Source of the DNA: Vibrio metschnikovii CIP 69.14
GTDB lineage: Bacteria; Pseudomonadota; Gammaproteobacteria; Enterobacterales; Vibrionaceae
Length of the DNA stretch: 64,000 nt
Reading direction: 5' to 3'
Assembly: GCF_000176155.1 (NCBI RefSeq)
Contig: NZ_ACZO01000006.1
Coordinates: 310,001-374,000 of the forward strand
Numbering within the stretch: the first letter of the stretch is position 1; every line of letters begins with the position of its first letter. This document shows, one piece after another, positions 1 to 9,648 of this stretch. Made by a program: the position numbers and the translations under genes. Under the pieces are notes generated by a model. The model made no database searches. It was not told where the DNA came from and saw only the letters and a list, made by a program, of their open reading frames with translations.

Positions 1-129
1 AGATAGAAATCCGACCATTGTCTAAGACGCGATTAAATCTTTAAAATTGCTAGCAATTTGGCATTAAATTGTGAATAAAAAGTTAAAAGTAGAGTTTTGG
101 CTCTATTAAAAGGGTGCTTATTTGGCTGT

Positions 130-428
130 TGCTGCCTTGTGTTGCACAAGGTGATAACTCGAAAAAACTGATCTAGAACAATTTTTAGCCGGTATTACTG
201 GGCTAAACCGGCATAAACTTGATCTAATGCAAACTATGCTTTGTTTAAGTCGCTATATTACCTCTTGTCATCTCGTTAGCTCTAGTAGCTAACATGTTGA
301 GCAAGATGACACTTCCTTTTGAAGGCTGACTTTACTTTCTCCTAATCAGGAAACTGATTATTTCAATTGGCTTAGGTTAATTGCTTTGTATAACATTCCA
401 ACCACACAGCTTTGTGTGGTTTTTTTTT
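130..428 (+). ncRNA. Candidate small RNA or structured 3' region ending in a terminator
   Basis: At least four stem-loops precede a strong intrinsic terminator with no coding sequence. One stem has a GAAA tetraloop at 343-358. This arrangement suits a Hfq-type small RNA or a structured 3' UTR of an upstream transcript. The 5' end is not determined and no named family was recognised, so the limits are approximate. It could equally be the tail of the preceding gene's mRNA. Confidence 0.35.
401..428 (+). terminator. Intrinsic terminator upstream of fadI
   Basis: An 8-bp perfect stem (ACCACACA / TGTGTGGT) with loop GCTT is followed directly by a run of nine T residues. It insulates fadI from transcription arriving from the left. 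Confidence 0.85.
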
Positions 429-470
429 GCTTGCTTTCGCTGCCGCAATCACGTTTATTTAAACAGTTGT

Positions 471-498
471 TTGATTGATGTAACAATTTGATTACAAT
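471..498 (+). promoter_or_regulatory. Probable sigma-70 promoter of fadIJ
   Basis: A -35-like TTGATT (471-476) and a -10-like TACAAT (493-498) are separated by 16 bp. The predicted start near 505 falls inside the FadR-like box. The assignment is by eye only. Confidence 0.5.
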
Positions 499-503
499 GC
501 TTC

Positions 504-520
504 TCAGGTCAGACCTCTTA
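504..520 (+). promoter_or_regulatory. FadR-type operator in front of fadI
   Basis: The sequence TCAGGTCAGACCTCTTA contains the palindromic core GGTC-A-GACC, which matches the FadR consensus core (GGTCnGACC). It sits just upstream of the fadI ribosome binding site (AAGGAG, 525-529) and over the expected transcription start, where FadR would repress. FadR repression of fad genes, relieved by long-chain acyl-CoA, is established in E. coli and Vibrio. Confidence 0.75.
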
Positions 521-535
521 TTCTAAGGAGAAATA

Positions 536-1843
536 ATGGGCAAGCAGGAAGTCAGAACACGCTCAGGAGAGCGTGTCGCTATTGTTGCAGGTATTCGTAC
601 CCCTTTTGCACGTCAAAGTACGGAGTTTGCGCAAGTACCCGCGATAGATTTAGGCAAGATGGTGGTCAATGAACTGCTCACTCGAACCGACATTGATCCA
701 CAACTCATCGAACAGTTGGTTTTTGGCCAAGTCGTGCAAATGCCAGAAGCGCCCAATATTGCTCGGGAAATTGTACTCGGTACGGGGATGAATATTCATA
801 CGGACGCTTACAGTGTGACTCGTGCCTGTGCAACCAGTTTTCAATCCGCGGTTAACGTCGCTGAAAGTATCATGGCTGGCACCATTGATATTGGCATCGC
901 TGGTGGCGCGGATTCCTCTTCCGTTTTACCGATTGGCGTTTCTAAAAAACTGGCAGCGAGCTTATTAGCGCTCAGTAAAACGAAAACACTCAGCCAAAAA
1001 TTCAACGTATTAAAGTCATTATCAGTTAAAGACTTAATGCCAGTTCCACCTGCCGTTGCCGAATATTCTACAGGGTTATCGATGGGACAGACTGCCGAAC
1101 AAATGGCGAAGTCGCACGGTATCTCACGCGCTGATCAAGATGCTTTAGCGCATCGTTCTCACACCTTAGCTGCCCAAGCATGGAATGAAGGCAAGATAGC
1201 CGGTGAGGTGATGACCGCTTTCCCTGAGCCGTATAAGAAGTGGCTCGATAAAGACAATAATGTGCGTTTTGATTCTACTTTAGAGGGGTACGCTAAGCTG
1301 CGTCCTGCGTTTGATCGCCAATATGGTAGTGTGACTGCGGCTAACAGTACGCCGCTCACTGATGGTGCGGCAGCCATTCTTTTGATGCGCGAAGGGCGAG
1401 CTAAAGAGTTGGGTTTGGAGATTCTTGGCTACATTCGTTCTTATGCTTTTTCGGCGATAGGCGTTGAAAAAGATATGTTGATGGGGCCTTCTTTCGCGAC
1501 GCCATTAGCGCTAGAGCGAGCTGGGATCGAACTGAAAGATTTAACATTAATCGATATGCACGAAGCGTTTGCGGCGCAGACCTTAGCCAATGTGAAAATG
1601 TTCGCTAGCGATAGCTTTGCTCAGCAATACTTGGGCCGCAGTAAAGCGATTGGTGAAATTGATATGGATAAATTCAATGTGCTTGGTGGTTCGATTGCTT
1701 ATGGTCACCCTTTTGCGGCGACGGGAGCGCGAATGATCACGCAAACCTTGCGTGAATTACAACGTCGTGGTGGTGGGCTAGCATTGAATACTGCTTGTGC
1801 CGCTGGTGGCTTAGGTGCGGCAATGATTTTGGAGGTTGAATAA
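536..1843 (+). CDS. fadI: 3-ketoacyl-CoA thiolase FadI
   Basis: Thiolytic beta subunit of the FadIJ (anaerobic-type) beta-oxidation complex. It cleaves 3-ketoacyl-CoA with CoA to give acetyl-CoA and a shortened acyl-CoA. The 435-residue length is usual for FadI. The acyl-accepting cysteine lies in TRACATS (C98), the catalytic histidine in [10 protein letters not shown] (about H391) and the second cysteine in [10 protein letters not shown] (about C421), so the thiolase triad is intact. The start follows AAGGAG by six bases. The stop codon overlaps the fadJ start by one base (TAATG), so the two are translationally coupled. A FadR-like box lies immediately upstream. Confidence 0.97.
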   Translation: MGKQEVRTRSGERVAIVAGIRTPFARQSTEFAQVPAIDLGKMVVNELLTRTDIDPQLIEQLVFGQVVQMPEAPNIAREIVLGTGMNIHTDAYSVTRACATSFQSAVNVAESIMAGTIDIGIAGGADSSSVLPIGVSKKLAASLLALSKTKTLSQKFNVLKSLSVKDLMPVPPAVAEYSTGLSMGQTAEQMAKSHGISRADQDALAHRSHTLAAQAWNEGKIAGEVMTAFPEPYKKWLDKDNNVRFDSTLEGYAKLRPAFDRQYGSVTAANSTPLTDGAAAILLMREGRAKELGLEILGYIRSYAFSAIGVEKDMLMGPSFATPLALERAGIELKDLTLIDMHEAFAAQTLANVKMFASDSFAQQYLGRSKAIGEIDMDKFNVLGGSIAYGHPFAATGARMITQTLRELQRRGGGLALNTACAAGGLGAAMILEVE

Positions 1844-3969
1844 TGAGCGAGGCAAAAGCATTTCACTTAACGATTGATGAGCAGCACATTGCTTGGCTCG
1901 CGATTGATGTTCCCGGTGAAAAAATGAACACTCTTCAGGCCGCATTTGCCGATGAGATGTTGGCGGTATTTAAGCAGCTTAATGAACAGAAAAAACAGCT
2001 TAAAGGCTTAGTCATCCATTCGTTAAAGCCAGATAACTTTATTGCCGGTGCGGATGTTCGAATGCTGGATGCCTGCACTTCTGCTCAAGAAGCACAAGCC
2101 TTAGCCACGCGCGGACAGCAGATGTTCCAACAGCTAGAAGACTTACCATTCCCTGTTGTGGCTGCGATTCATGGCCCTTGCTTAGGCGGAGGATTAGAGC
2201 TGGCACTGGCGTGTGATTATCGTGTGTGTACGGATGATGATAAAACACGTTTAGGTTTACCTGAGGTGATGTTGGGTTTACTGCCCGGATCGGGGGGAAC
2301 GCAGCGTTTACCTCGTTTAATCGGTCTACTTCCTTCGTTAGATTTAATTTTGACCGGTAAACAACTGCGCGCTAAAAAGGCTTATAAACTAGGCGTCGTT
2401 GATGCTTGCGTGCCTCAGAGTGTCTTATTAGAAGTGGCGTTACGTTTTGTCGGTGACAATAGTAAGAAACGTCGCCAAGCTAAACCATCTTTAAAAGAAA
2501 AACTGCTTGCTAATACGGGCCTTGGCCGCAAAATTATTTTTGACCAAGCGAGCAAAAAAACCGAACAGAAAACGCGCGGCAATTATCCAGCGGCTAAAGC
2601 CATTTTAGAAGTCATTGAGCATGGACTGAATAAAGGGTTGAAAGCAGGTTTGGAGCAAGAAGCGAAACGCTTTGGTGAGTTGGTGATGACCAATGAATCT
2701 AAAGCATTACGTTCGATATTTTTTGCTACCACGGAAATGAAAAAAGAACACGGTAGTGATGCTGAACCTAAGCCTGTCAAACACGTTAGTGTGTTAGGTG
2801 GCGGCTTAATGGGCGCGGGGATCAGTCACGTTAGCGTGGCTAAAGCAAAACTGCCAGTGAGAATAAAAGACGTATCTAACGACGGCATTCTTAATGCTTT
2901 AAGTTATAACTACGGTCTATTTGAGAAGCAGCGTAAACGCAAAATCATCAGTAAAGCGCAACTGCAAAATAGCATGATGCAATTGGCTGGTGGTACGGAT
3001 TTTAGAGGTTTTCAGCAAACGGACGTGGTGATCGAAGCGGTCTTTGAAGATTTGGCGCTTAAACAGCAGATGGTGGCCGATGTCGAGCAACACGCTCAGC
3101 CTAGTACTATTTTTGCAACCAATACTTCTTCTTTACCGATTGGGCAGATTGCCGAAAAAGCCACTCGGCCAGAAAATATCGTCGGCCTACATTATTTTAG
3201 TCCGGTTGAAAAGATGCCATTAGTCGAAGTGATCCCACATAGCACGACGTCACCTGAAACGATAGCGACCGTGGTGGCGTTAGCGAAAAAACAGGGCAAA
3301 ACCCCGATCGTAGTCAAAGATCGCGCTGGTTTTTATGTTAACCGTATTCTAGCTCCTTATATGAATGAAGCGGCTAATGTACTGATGGCTGGAGAAACGA
3401 TAGAAAAAATCGATAAAGCGTTACTGAACTTTGGTTTCCCCGTTGGGCCAATTACGTTATTGGATGAAGTTGGGATCGATGTTGGCTCAAAAATTATGCC
3501 TATTTTGGTCAATGAGCTTGGGCCGCGTTTTAAGGGACCGGACGTATTTGAGGTTTTATTAAACGATAATCGTAAAGGACGAAAAACAGGCAAAGGCTTC
3601 TACAGTTACAAAAAAGGCAGTAAGAAAAAAGAGGTCGATAAGTCAGTTTACAAATTGTTGAATCTAACTCCAGAATCAAAGTGGGATGAGCAAGAGATTG
3701 CCATGCGTTGTGTGTTACCGATGCTCAATGAAGCGGTTCGTTGTTTGGATGAGGGGATTATCCACTCGCCACGCGACGGCGATATCGGGGCGATTTTTGG
3801 GATTGGTTTCCCTCCTTTCCTTGGTGGCCCTTTCCGCTATATGGATCAAATTGGTTTGGATAAACTGATTGAGCAAATGAAGCAACACGCTCAAAAATAC
3901 GGTGACCATTTCGCACCGTGCGATGCGTTAATTACTCGAGCGAGTGTAGGTGAGCGTTTCTACTCATAA
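1843..3969 (+). CDS. fadJ: Fatty-acid oxidation complex alpha subunit FadJ
   Basis: Bifunctional enoyl-CoA hydratase/isomerase and L-3-hydroxyacyl-CoA dehydrogenase, partner of FadI. The 708-residue protein starts with a crotonase domain (about 1-200; [16 protein letters not shown] and the following [13 protein letters not shown] motif). A dehydrogenase region follows, with a Rossmann NAD motif ([12 protein letters not shown], about residues 312-323) and the catalytic-histidine motif [18 protein letters not shown]-terminal 3-hydroxyacyl-CoA dehydrogenase domains end at [14 protein letters not shown]. It starts at the overlapping TAATG with fadI and ends at a strong bidirectional terminator. 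Length and order are those of FadJ rather than FadB, whose gene normally pairs with fadA. Confidence 0.97.
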   Translation: MSEAKAFHLTIDEQHIAWLAIDVPGEKMNTLQAAFADEMLAVFKQLNEQKKQLKGLVIHSLKPDNFIAGADVRMLDACTSAQEAQALATRGQQMFQQLEDLPFPVVAAIHGPCLGGGLELALACDYRVCTDDDKTRLGLPEVMLGLLPGSGGTQRLPRLIGLLPSLDLILTGKQLRAKKAYKLGVVDACVPQSVLLEVALRFVGDNSKKRRQAKPSLKEKLLANTGLGRKIIFDQASKKTEQKTRGNYPAAKAILEVIEHGLNKGLKAGLEQEAKRFGELVMTNESKALRSIFFATTEMKKEHGSDAEPKPVKHVSVLGGGLMGAGISHVSVAKAKLPVRIKDVSNDGILNALSYNYGLFEKQRKRKIISKAQLQNSMMQLAGGTDFRGFQQTDVVIEAVFEDLALKQQMVADVEQHAQPSTIFATNTSSLPIGQIAEKATRPENIVGLHYFSPVEKMPLVEVIPHSTTSPETIATVVALAKKQGKTPIVVKDRAGFYVNRILAPYMNEAANVLMAGETIEKIDKALLNFGFPVGPITLLDEVGIDVGSKIMPILVNELGPRFKGPDVFEVLLNDNRKGRKTGKGFYSYKKGSKKKEVDKSVYKLLNLTPESKWDEQEIAMRCVLPMLNEAVRCLDEGIIHSPRDGDIGAIFGIGFPPFLGGPFRYMDQIGLDKLIEQMKQHAQKYGDHFAPCDALITRASVGERFYS

Positions 3970-3990
3970 GCGATGCTCGATTAACAACTG

Positions 3991-4031
3991 AAAAAAGAGG
4001 AGAGTGGTCAATCGCCACTCTCCTCTTTTTT
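3991..4031. terminator. Bidirectional terminator between fadJ and the LysR gene
   Basis: A 17-bp stem (AAAAAAGAGGAGAGTGG at 3991-4007, complement at 4015-4031) has a seven-base loop and a T-run on each strand. It can terminate both convergent genes. Confidence 0.9.
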
Positions 4032-4043
4032 TCTAACCATCGA

Positions 4044-4919
4044 TCAGTGGATGTGATAAGCAATAACAAAATCAATAAATAGACGGACTTTTTCTGGTAA
4101 ATGATCTTTATGGTTGTACAGCATATAAATGTCTCGCGGGTTAGCACTCCAGTCGGGTAAGACGCGCACCAAACTACCATCGGCAAGAAATTCTTTTAAC
4201 ATCACATCAGGCATTAAAGTAATACCTAATCCATCCGAACAAGCGCTGCGCACCACGTTGAGGGTACTGGCTTGAAACCTTCCCACATCGTTATTGATGC
4301 ACGTTTCCCCTTTATCATTACACAGTTGCCATTTGAGTAATGGATCGCCTTTCAATAGGGAATATTGGCTGAGTTGTTCAGCGTGAGTGGGTGTGGGATG
4401 TTTGGCTAGATAGAGAGGGCTGGCGACTAAAATGTCTTTAACTTCACTGATCTTTCTGGCGATCAAGCTGGAATCACGTTGTGGCCCGACTCGGAAAATA
4501 ACGTCCCATTCGGTAGGGTCGAGTTGAACGGCATGATTACTGGTCGTTAATTCAAGATTAATATCTGGATACTGATGCATAAAGGCGTTAAACATCGGCA
4601 TCATCATCCGCTTGGTTAAATTCTCTGGTGCGGAAAGTCGAATTGTGCCTGATGCTCCACGACATTCATCAGTGATCGCTTCCGCCATGCTGGCTAAACG
4701 TTGTAGTAACGGTGAACAATCTCTGAAAAAACGTTCCCCAGCTTCAGTTAAAGTCAGCTTTCGAGCGTGCCGATTGAGCAATCTTAAATTTAAGGAATCC
4801 TCCAAAGCTTGAATGCGTCGGGTAATTGTCGCAACCGGGATCATGGTTTTACGCGAGGTCGCGGTATAGCTGCCGTGTTCAACAACCAGTCGAAAAAGGT
4901 TTAAGTCATCTAATTTCAT
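4044..4919 (-). CDS. LysR-family transcriptional regulator
   Basis: A 291-residue LysR-type regulator. The N-terminal winged helix-turn-helix covers about residues 1-60 (LNLFRLVVEHGSYTATSRKT ... ITRRIQALEDSL). A periplasmic-binding-protein-like effector domain follows, with the typical block GTIRLSAPENL near residue 95. The chosen ATG (4919) has AGGA just upstream. An in-frame ATG four codons earlier (4931) is possible but has no clear ribosome binding site. The gene converges on fadJ and shares its terminator, so it is probably not in the fad operon. The ligand and targets cannot be read from the sequence. It resembles the subgroup often found near metabolic or detoxification genes. Confidence 0.9.
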   Translation of the reverse strand: MKLDDLNLFRLVVEHGSYTATSRKTMIPVATITRRIQALEDSLNLRLLNRHARKLTLTEAGERFFRDCSPLLQRLASMAEAITDECRGASGTIRLSAPENLTKRMMMPMFNAFMHQYPDINLELTTSNHAVQLDPTEWDVIFRVGPQRDSSLIARKISEVKDILVASPLYLAKHPTPTHAEQLSQYSLLKGDPLLKWQLCNDKGETCINNDVGRFQASTLNVVRSACSDGLGITLMPDVMLKEFLADGSLVRVLPDWSANPRDIYMLYNHKDHLPEKVRLFIDFVIAYHIH

Positions 4920-5378
4920 TGTTCCTGACACATTATTTTACCGTTTTAGTTAATTTATACGGATATCAGCAAGTAAGGCTTGAGTCATATCAACTTGTAG
5001 AACGATTTGTCGACTCGCTCTATTTTTTTGTTCATCTAATGATAGATTGATTAGCGTTATGGTAACTAATTTTGTAAATTATCGTATTTATGCATGGTAT
5101 CTGGCTGGTTATCTTTACCAGTAAAATCTCGTAAATCATACATATAGTATGTGATGCAGATAAAAAGTGGAATATTTGTATAAATGTCGTTTCAAGACTA
5201 TTTTTAATGAGCAAGTACACGATGTTATTCGTAGGGTTTGATAGAAGAGAAATCAGGTAACGTCGGTGAGTCATGGCTAATCAATCAGGTAGCTTAAATG
5301 GGTGCTAGGTAGCCTGAGCATTGATGGAGATTGATGAGCTAATCATACGAATCGTGAGCACATAGTGGAGTAGGTGCT
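4920..5378. other. Intergenic region between the LysR gene and rssB
   Basis: AT-rich stretch holding the divergent 5' regions of two genes. A perfect inverted repeat CATAC-ATATA-GTATG lies at 5137-5151 and could be an operator or a hairpin. A weak reading frame on the minus strand (5032-5274) has no credible start or family likeness. No RNA gene was recognised. Confidence 0.5.
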
Positions 5379-6482
5379 ATGTATAAAGATTACATTAAAG
5401 CTAGGAATCTATCGGACGGTAATGCTGGCCAAGAGAAAATGATCATGCTGGTTGATGATGACCCTATTTTCAGGCGAGTGACCAGTGGTTATCTGGCCGC
5501 GAAAGGGTATAAAGTCGTTGAAGCTAAAGATGGTTTAGATGGATTGAAAAAGCTACGTTCAAACGAGCCAGATTTATTACTGTGCGACCTTTCTATGCCT
5601 GTATTAAACGGTATTGAGTTTGTTGAAGAGGTAAGTTTGGAGTATCCATCGTTGCCAATGATTGTCGTGTCAGCCACGGGAGAAATGTCGGATGTGGCCA
5701 AAGTGCTTCGCTATGGCATCAAAGATTTTTTACCCAAACCGATTGGTAATCATGAAAACCTAAGCTGTGCGATTGAAAATACATTAGAAGATGCGATGCA
5801 TCATCTCAATGATCAGCGTGATTTTTCGAGTCAGTGGTTTCGAGTTGATGGTGGTGGTGAGCTTCCTGAAGAGCAGGAATTGCATTGGCATCTTGAGCAT
5901 TTACGAGAAAACCCCAATACGGCCAGAGAGTTACTACAAGCACTGTTGCCTGATAATGACACTTCACAAGGTGCTTGGAAGTGCAGCTATCGATTGTTGC
6001 AGTCGACAGAAGCCATGCCATTAGTCTTTGATTACGCTTGGTTAATCAATGGACAGTTTGCCTTTTACATCGTTGATTCGTCGAGTGATCAGCAGTTAGG
6101 TGTCGCGAGTACATTATTGGTCCGAGCCTTATTTAATGACTATTTGCGTAACTTACGTAGTTTCAGTGCTGATTTAAAAGATCTGGCCGAAATTTTTGAG
6201 CGAGGTATCGAGTGTTCTGACGGTGGGGTACCCGTTTGTGCTTTGTTTGGTATTGCTGATTTAACCGATAAGACCTTGTCTATTTTACCCGCAGGATTAG
6301 GATGCCATTGGTCTAATGGTTATCTCTCTCAGTCAATTGCTCCCGGTGTAAAATTAGGGGATAATTGCTTAAAGAACTTCATTACCAAAGACTTACCTAT
6401 CCAAAGTGCTTGTCAAGTATCGATCAGTTGTCTTGGTTCCAGTAGTTTTACATTAGATATTTATCAAGGTAATAAGAGTTAA
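5379..6482 (+). CDS. rssB: Response regulator RssB (RpoS-degradation adaptor family)
   Basis: A 367-residue protein with an N-terminal receiver domain (about 20-135). The acidic pocket is VDDDP (D26-D28), the phospho-acceptor is in LLLCDLSMP (D70) and the conserved lysine is in DFLPKP (K120). The C-terminal half is a PP2C-like effector region without an evident DNA-binding motif, as in E. coli RssB (337 residues), which delivers sigma-S to ClpXP. The position just before ybaN and apt matches the V. cholerae arrangement. The start follows GTGGAG by eight bases. Whether it controls RpoS here is inferred from family and synteny. Confidence 0.88.
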   Translation: MYKDYIKARNLSDGNAGQEKMIMLVDDDPIFRRVTSGYLAAKGYKVVEAKDGLDGLKKLRSNEPDLLLCDLSMPVLNGIEFVEEVSLEYPSLPMIVVSATGEMSDVAKVLRYGIKDFLPKPIGNHENLSCAIENTLEDAMHHLNDQRDFSSQWFRVDGGGELPEEQELHWHLEHLRENPNTARELLQALLPDNDTSQGAWKCSYRLLQSTEAMPLVFDYAWLINGQFAFYIVDSSSDQQLGVASTLLVRALFNDYLRNLRSFSADLKDLAEIFERGIECSDGGVPVCALFGIADLTDKTLSILPAGLGCHWSNGYLSQSIAPGVKLGDNCLKNFITKDLPIQSACQVSISCLGSSSFTLDIYQGNKS

Positions 6483-6494
6483 CAGCCTTTACCG

Positions 6495-6851
6495 ATGGTA
6501 TATTCACTCAATGTTCAGCGAGGCCCATCATCAATATTCGTCATGTTTTACTCAATGTTGTTGCTGGCCAGTGCTTGTTTTGCGCGTAGTAGCCCTAGGT
6601 TTCACTCATGGTTACATCGGCATGCTACACTAGGGCCAATTTTGCTTAATTGGCAGCAGAATCGCGCCGTTTCTAAGCGAGTAAAATGGCGAGGCGCTCT
6701 GTGTATGGTAGCGAGTTTCGCTTTGTCTATTTCTCTTGTCCCCTTGATGTGGTTAAAAATAATGCTCTTGGGGCTATTAGTGATACTACTCGGTTGGTTT
6801 CTTCGCTTACCTACGTATGAGTTGGTTGCTAACCAACAAGAAAATCACTAG
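6495..6851 (+). CDS. ybaN: YbaN-like DUF454 inner-membrane protein, atypical N-terminus
   Basis: A 118-residue small membrane protein. The motif CFARSSPRFHSWL and two later hydrophobic segments (about 68-103) match the DUF454/YbaN family, and ybaN precedes apt in E. coli and Vibrio. The first 25 residues do not carry the usual hydrophobic helix with the GxxLPxLPTTPF motif. They read instead as a mostly polar stretch from MVYSLNVQRG. Either the N-terminus has diverged or an indel changed the frame near the start. The gene lies 12 bases after rssB and may be co-transcribed. Its function is unknown. Confidence 0.75.
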   Translation: MVYSLNVQRGPSSIFVMFYSMLLLASACFARSSPRFHSWLHRHATLGPILLNWQQNRAVSKRVKWRGALCMVASFALSISLVPLMWLKIMLLGLLVILLGWFLRLPTYELVANQQENH

Positions 6852-6867
6852 CATTACTGGGAAGTGT

Positions 6868-6896
6868 GCCCGCTCTTCGAGTGGGCTTTTGCTTTT
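6868..6896 (+). terminator. Terminator after ybaN
   Basis: The stem GCCCGCT / AGTGGGC (one G-U pair) with loop CTTCG is followed by TTTTGCTTTTT. It would end the rssB-ybaN transcript before apt. Confidence 0.7.
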
Positions 6897-6988
6897 TAAT
6901 CGACGTGCAGTTTGATGTGTGCGTATAAATTCTCATTCTAGATCATGGTGATACTTATTATGGTCAATCAATCGAAGTTAATGTAGCT

Positions 6989-7534
6989 ATGACAACCGAA
7001 ACTCTTACTCTTATCAAATCTAGCATTAAAACCATTGCCGACTATCCAAAGCCAGGGATTCTCTTTCGCGATGTCACCAGTTTGTTGGAAGACGCTGTCG
7101 CTTATCAAGCCACCATTCGTTTGTTGGTTGAAAAATATCAAGCCATGGGGTTCAACAAAGTGGTGGGTACCGAAGCGCGCGGATTTTTGTTTGGAGCGCC
7201 ATTGGCTTTAGAGCTTGGGGTTGGTTTTGTTCCTGTTCGTAAGCCAGGAAAGCTGCCGCGTAAAACGCTCGCCCAATCGTACGATTTAGAATACGGCACG
7301 GATACGTTAGAAATTCACGTCGATGCCATCAAACCTGGTGATAAAGTGTTAGTTGTCGACGATTTGCTGGCTACTGGTGGTACGATTGAGGCGACAACAC
7401 AGCTTATTCGTCAATTAGGTGGTGTTGTTCAACACGCTGCATTTGTGATTAACCTGCCGGAAATCGGTGGCGATAAACGTCTTGAAGCTTTAGGGTTAGA
7501 GGTGTACAGCATTTGTGAGTTTGACGGTCACTAA
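6989..7534 (+). CDS. apt: Adenine phosphoribosyltransferase
   Basis: Salvages adenine with PRPP to make AMP in the cytoplasm. The 181 residues include the type I PRTase PRPP-binding signature [13 protein letters not shown] (residues 120-132), the dimerisation/flexible segment [10 protein letters not shown], and the N-terminal [10 protein letters not shown] motif typical of Apt. The ribosome binding site is weak (about TTAATGTAGCT). The dnaX start follows 21 bases after the stop, as in E. coli, where apt and dnaX are also adjacent. Confidence 0.97.
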   Translation: MTTETLTLIKSSIKTIADYPKPGILFRDVTSLLEDAVAYQATIRLLVEKYQAMGFNKVVGTEARGFLFGAPLALELGVGFVPVRKPGKLPRKTLAQSYDLEYGTDTLEIHVDAIKPGDKVLVVDDLLATGGTIEATTQLIRQLGGVVQHAAFVINLPEIGGDKRLEALGLEVYSICEFDGH

Positions 7535-7555
7535 ATATCCATAACGGAAGGTTTC

Positions 7556-9574
7556 ATGAGTTATCTTGCTTTAGCACGAAAATGGCGCCCTAACACATTT
7601 AAAGCGGTGGTAGGGCAAGCTCACGTATTAACCGCTTTAGAAAATGCACTAACGCAGAATCGTTTGCATCATGCGTATTTATTTAGTGGTACTCGTGGGG
7701 TTGGAAAAACCACGATTGGGCGTTTATTTGCCAAGGGCTTAAACTGTGAAACAGGCATTACTGCTACCCCTTGTGGTCAATGTGCGACCTGCAAAGAGAT
7801 CGATCAGGGGCGTTTTGTTGATTTATTAGAAATTGACGCCGCATCGCGCACCAAAGTCGAAGATACTCGTGAGCTGCTTGATAACGTCCAATACAAGCCT
7901 GCGCGCGGACGCTTTAAAGTCTACTTGATCGATGAAGTTCATATGCTGTCTCGGCATAGCTTTAATGCTTTATTGAAGACACTAGAAGAGCCACCAGAGT
8001 ACGTTAAATTTTTGCTGGCGACGACGGATCCACAAAAATTACCGGTCACAATTTTATCACGCTGTCTACAATTTCATCTTAAGCCGATCAGTGTTGAGAA
8101 TATTCGGCAACAGCTTGAACATGTATTACAAGCCGAAAATGTAAACAGTGATAGTAAGTCACTCGCCATGATCGCGCATGCCGCGGATGGCAGTATGCGC
8201 GATGCATTAAGTTTAACCGATCAGGCTATTGCGCTTGGTAACGGTGTTATCGAACACAGCGTGGTTTCGCATATGCTCGGTACACTGGATACCGATCAAG
8301 CGTTGCATCTATTGCAAGCGATCAGTAGCCAGCAACCACAGATCATGATGGCGTGTATTGAACAATTAGCCAGCAATGGGGTTGAATGGGATGGATTGCT
8401 CCAGCAATTAGCAACCCAGTTGCATCGTATTGCTATGTGCCAAGCCTTACCCAGTAGCGTTGATAAAGCTCAGCCTGATACCGATGCTATTGAACATTTA
8501 GCTAAAATACTAGCCCCACAAGACGTGCAACTCTATTATCAAATTGTATTAAAAGGGCGGGCGGATCTTCCGTTGGCTCCAACGGCGCGAATTGGTATTG
8601 AAATGGTTGCACTACGTATGATGGCGTTTCGACCAACGTCGGTTACGGTGAGTCATAGCTTAGTAATGCCAACCGCCGAACCGGTTTCTGATAACACAGC
8701 TCAGCGTTCGGTTGCTCAAATGCAGGGTCCAGTGACTGCACCGGCAACATCACCTCAACCTCAGGTAGTGAATGTTCAACCCGCGATGAAAGAGCCAGAG
8801 CCGCCAGTTGTTCAGCCAGAGACGCGAGCACAAGAACAAGCGGTTGTTGTTCCACCTGTCGCCGGGTTACGTCATCAGTTGCGCTCTCAGCGGCAAGGGC
8901 TGACTCCGAAAAGTACGCCAGTAAAAAAGCCTGATGCGGTATCTGCAAAGCCGACTTCGATTTTAGATCGTGTAGCACAGCGAGCTCAATCGACTTCAAC
9001 GCCGATACCGCCGAATGAGTCTTTGATATCTCATCAAGAGCCAACCGAGCAAGAGTCCGTTTATCAATGGCGGCCATCAACCAGTACGGTAGAGAGTGCC
9101 AGTCAATCCACTCACAATGAATTGACGCCCACACAAATCAAGCGAGCGTTAGAGCACGAAAAAACACCAGAGATGATCGAGAAATTGATCATTGAAGCCG
9201 CGGAGCAGGACTCATGGGCCAAGCTGATCTCTCAGCTAGAGACGGCTAAATTAGTGGAACAACTTGCCTTGAATTCAACATTTCATAAGCAGGGAACCCA
9301 TATTGAGCTGACGCTTCGTCCTTCTCATGCTCATTTGAATACCGATAAGGCTCAGAGTGAACTTTTACAAGCCCTCAATGACCAATTACAAGAAGAGTGT
9401 CATTTAAGTATTCATATTGGTGAATCCGGTGAAACACCGCTTGAGCTGAGAGAACGTCTTTATCAAGCAAAGCTCACTCAGGCGCTAGAAAGTTTGAAAC
9501 AAGATACCAATGTGCAATTTATTGAGCGACGTTTTCATGCTCAGCTTGATCATGACAGCGTGAGGCCAGTTTAA
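7556..9574 (+). CDS. dnaX: DNA polymerase III tau/gamma subunit
   Basis: Clamp-loader ATPase and organiser of the replicative polymerase. The 672-residue tau form has a Walker A motif GTRGVGKT (45-52), zinc-binding cysteines C64, C73, C76 and C79, and a DEVHML Walker B followed by the SRC sensor motif (TILSRC). A proline/glutamine-rich linker (about 365-520) and a C-terminal alpha-binding domain follow. Codons 457-458 form the slippery heptamer A-AAA-AAG (8923-8929). After a -1 slip the next codons are GCC TGA, giving a short gamma of 459 residues. The gene is followed by ybaB and recR in the conserved order. Confidence 0.97.
   Translation: MSYLALARKWRPNTFKAVVGQAHVLTALENALTQNRLHHAYLFSGTRGVGKTTIGRLFAKGLNCETGITATPCGQCATCKEIDQGRFVDLLEIDAASRTKVEDTRELLDNVQYKPARGRFKVYLIDEVHMLSRHSFNALLKTLEEPPEYVKFLLATTDPQKLPVTILSRCLQFHLKPISVENIRQQLEHVLQAENVNSDSKSLAMIAHAADGSMRDALSLTDQAIALGNGVIEHSVVSHMLGTLDTDQALHLLQAISSQQPQIMMACIEQLASNGVEWDGLLQQLATQLHRIAMCQALPSSVDKAQPDTDAIEHLAKILAPQDVQLYYQIVLKGRADLPLAPTARIGIEMVALRMMAFRPTSVTVSHSLVMPTAEPVSDNTAQRSVAQMQGPVTAPATSPQPQVVNVQPAMKEPEPPVVQPETRAQEQAVVVPPVAGLRHQLRSQRQGLTPKSTPVKKPDAVSAKPTSILDRVAQRAQSTSTPIPPNESLISHQEPTEQESVYQWRPSTSTVESASQSTHNELTPTQIKRALEHEKTPEMIEKLIIEAAEQDSWAKLISQLETAKLVEQLALNSTFHKQGTHIELTLRPSHAHLNTDKAQSELLQALNDQLQEECHLSIHIGESGETPLELRERLYQAKLTQALESLKQDTNVQFIERRFHAQLDHDSVRPV
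8923..8934 (+). promoter_or_regulatory. Programmed -1 ribosomal frameshift site in dnaX
   Basis: The heptamer A AAA AAG lies in the zero frame (codons AAA at 8924 and AAG at 8927). The -1 frame then reads GCC (Ala) and the stop TGA at 8932-8934. This reproduces the E. coli dnaX design, in which the same heptamer is followed one codon later by UGA. No well-spaced upstream SD-like stimulator is obvious. AAGGG at 8895-8899 is further away than in E. coli. Confidence 0.85.
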
Positions 9575-9648
9575 CCAGTGGGGTTGAGATTTTCTATTTT
9601 CACCCCCACTTATCGTAGAACAATTGAATAAAACCAGAGAGATAATCT

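Larger units (their letters stand above)
1..535. other. Intergenic region upstream of fadI, rich in hairpins
   Basis: No open reading frame of plausible length is seen here. The stretch contains a series of perfect short inverted repeats: 44-59, 135-151 (CCTTGTG-TTG-CACAAGG), 184-207 (TTTAGCC/GGCTAAA), 275-293 (GTTAGCT/AGCTAAC, flanked by GTCATCT/AGATGAC) and 343-358 (AATCAG-GAAA-CTGATT, a GNRA-type loop). They are followed by an intrinsic terminator at 401-428. The fadI promoter and operator lie in the last 70 bases. The upstream gene is outside the window. Confidence 0.7.

Noticed and set aside
5032..5274. 80-codon minus-strand frame upstream of rssB
   Set aside because: The composition is that of AT-rich non-coding DNA and there is no credible start signal.
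8643..9134. 163-codon minus-strand frame inside dnaX
   Set aside because: It is a shadow of the low-complexity linker of tau, and dnaX is clearly the coding frame.
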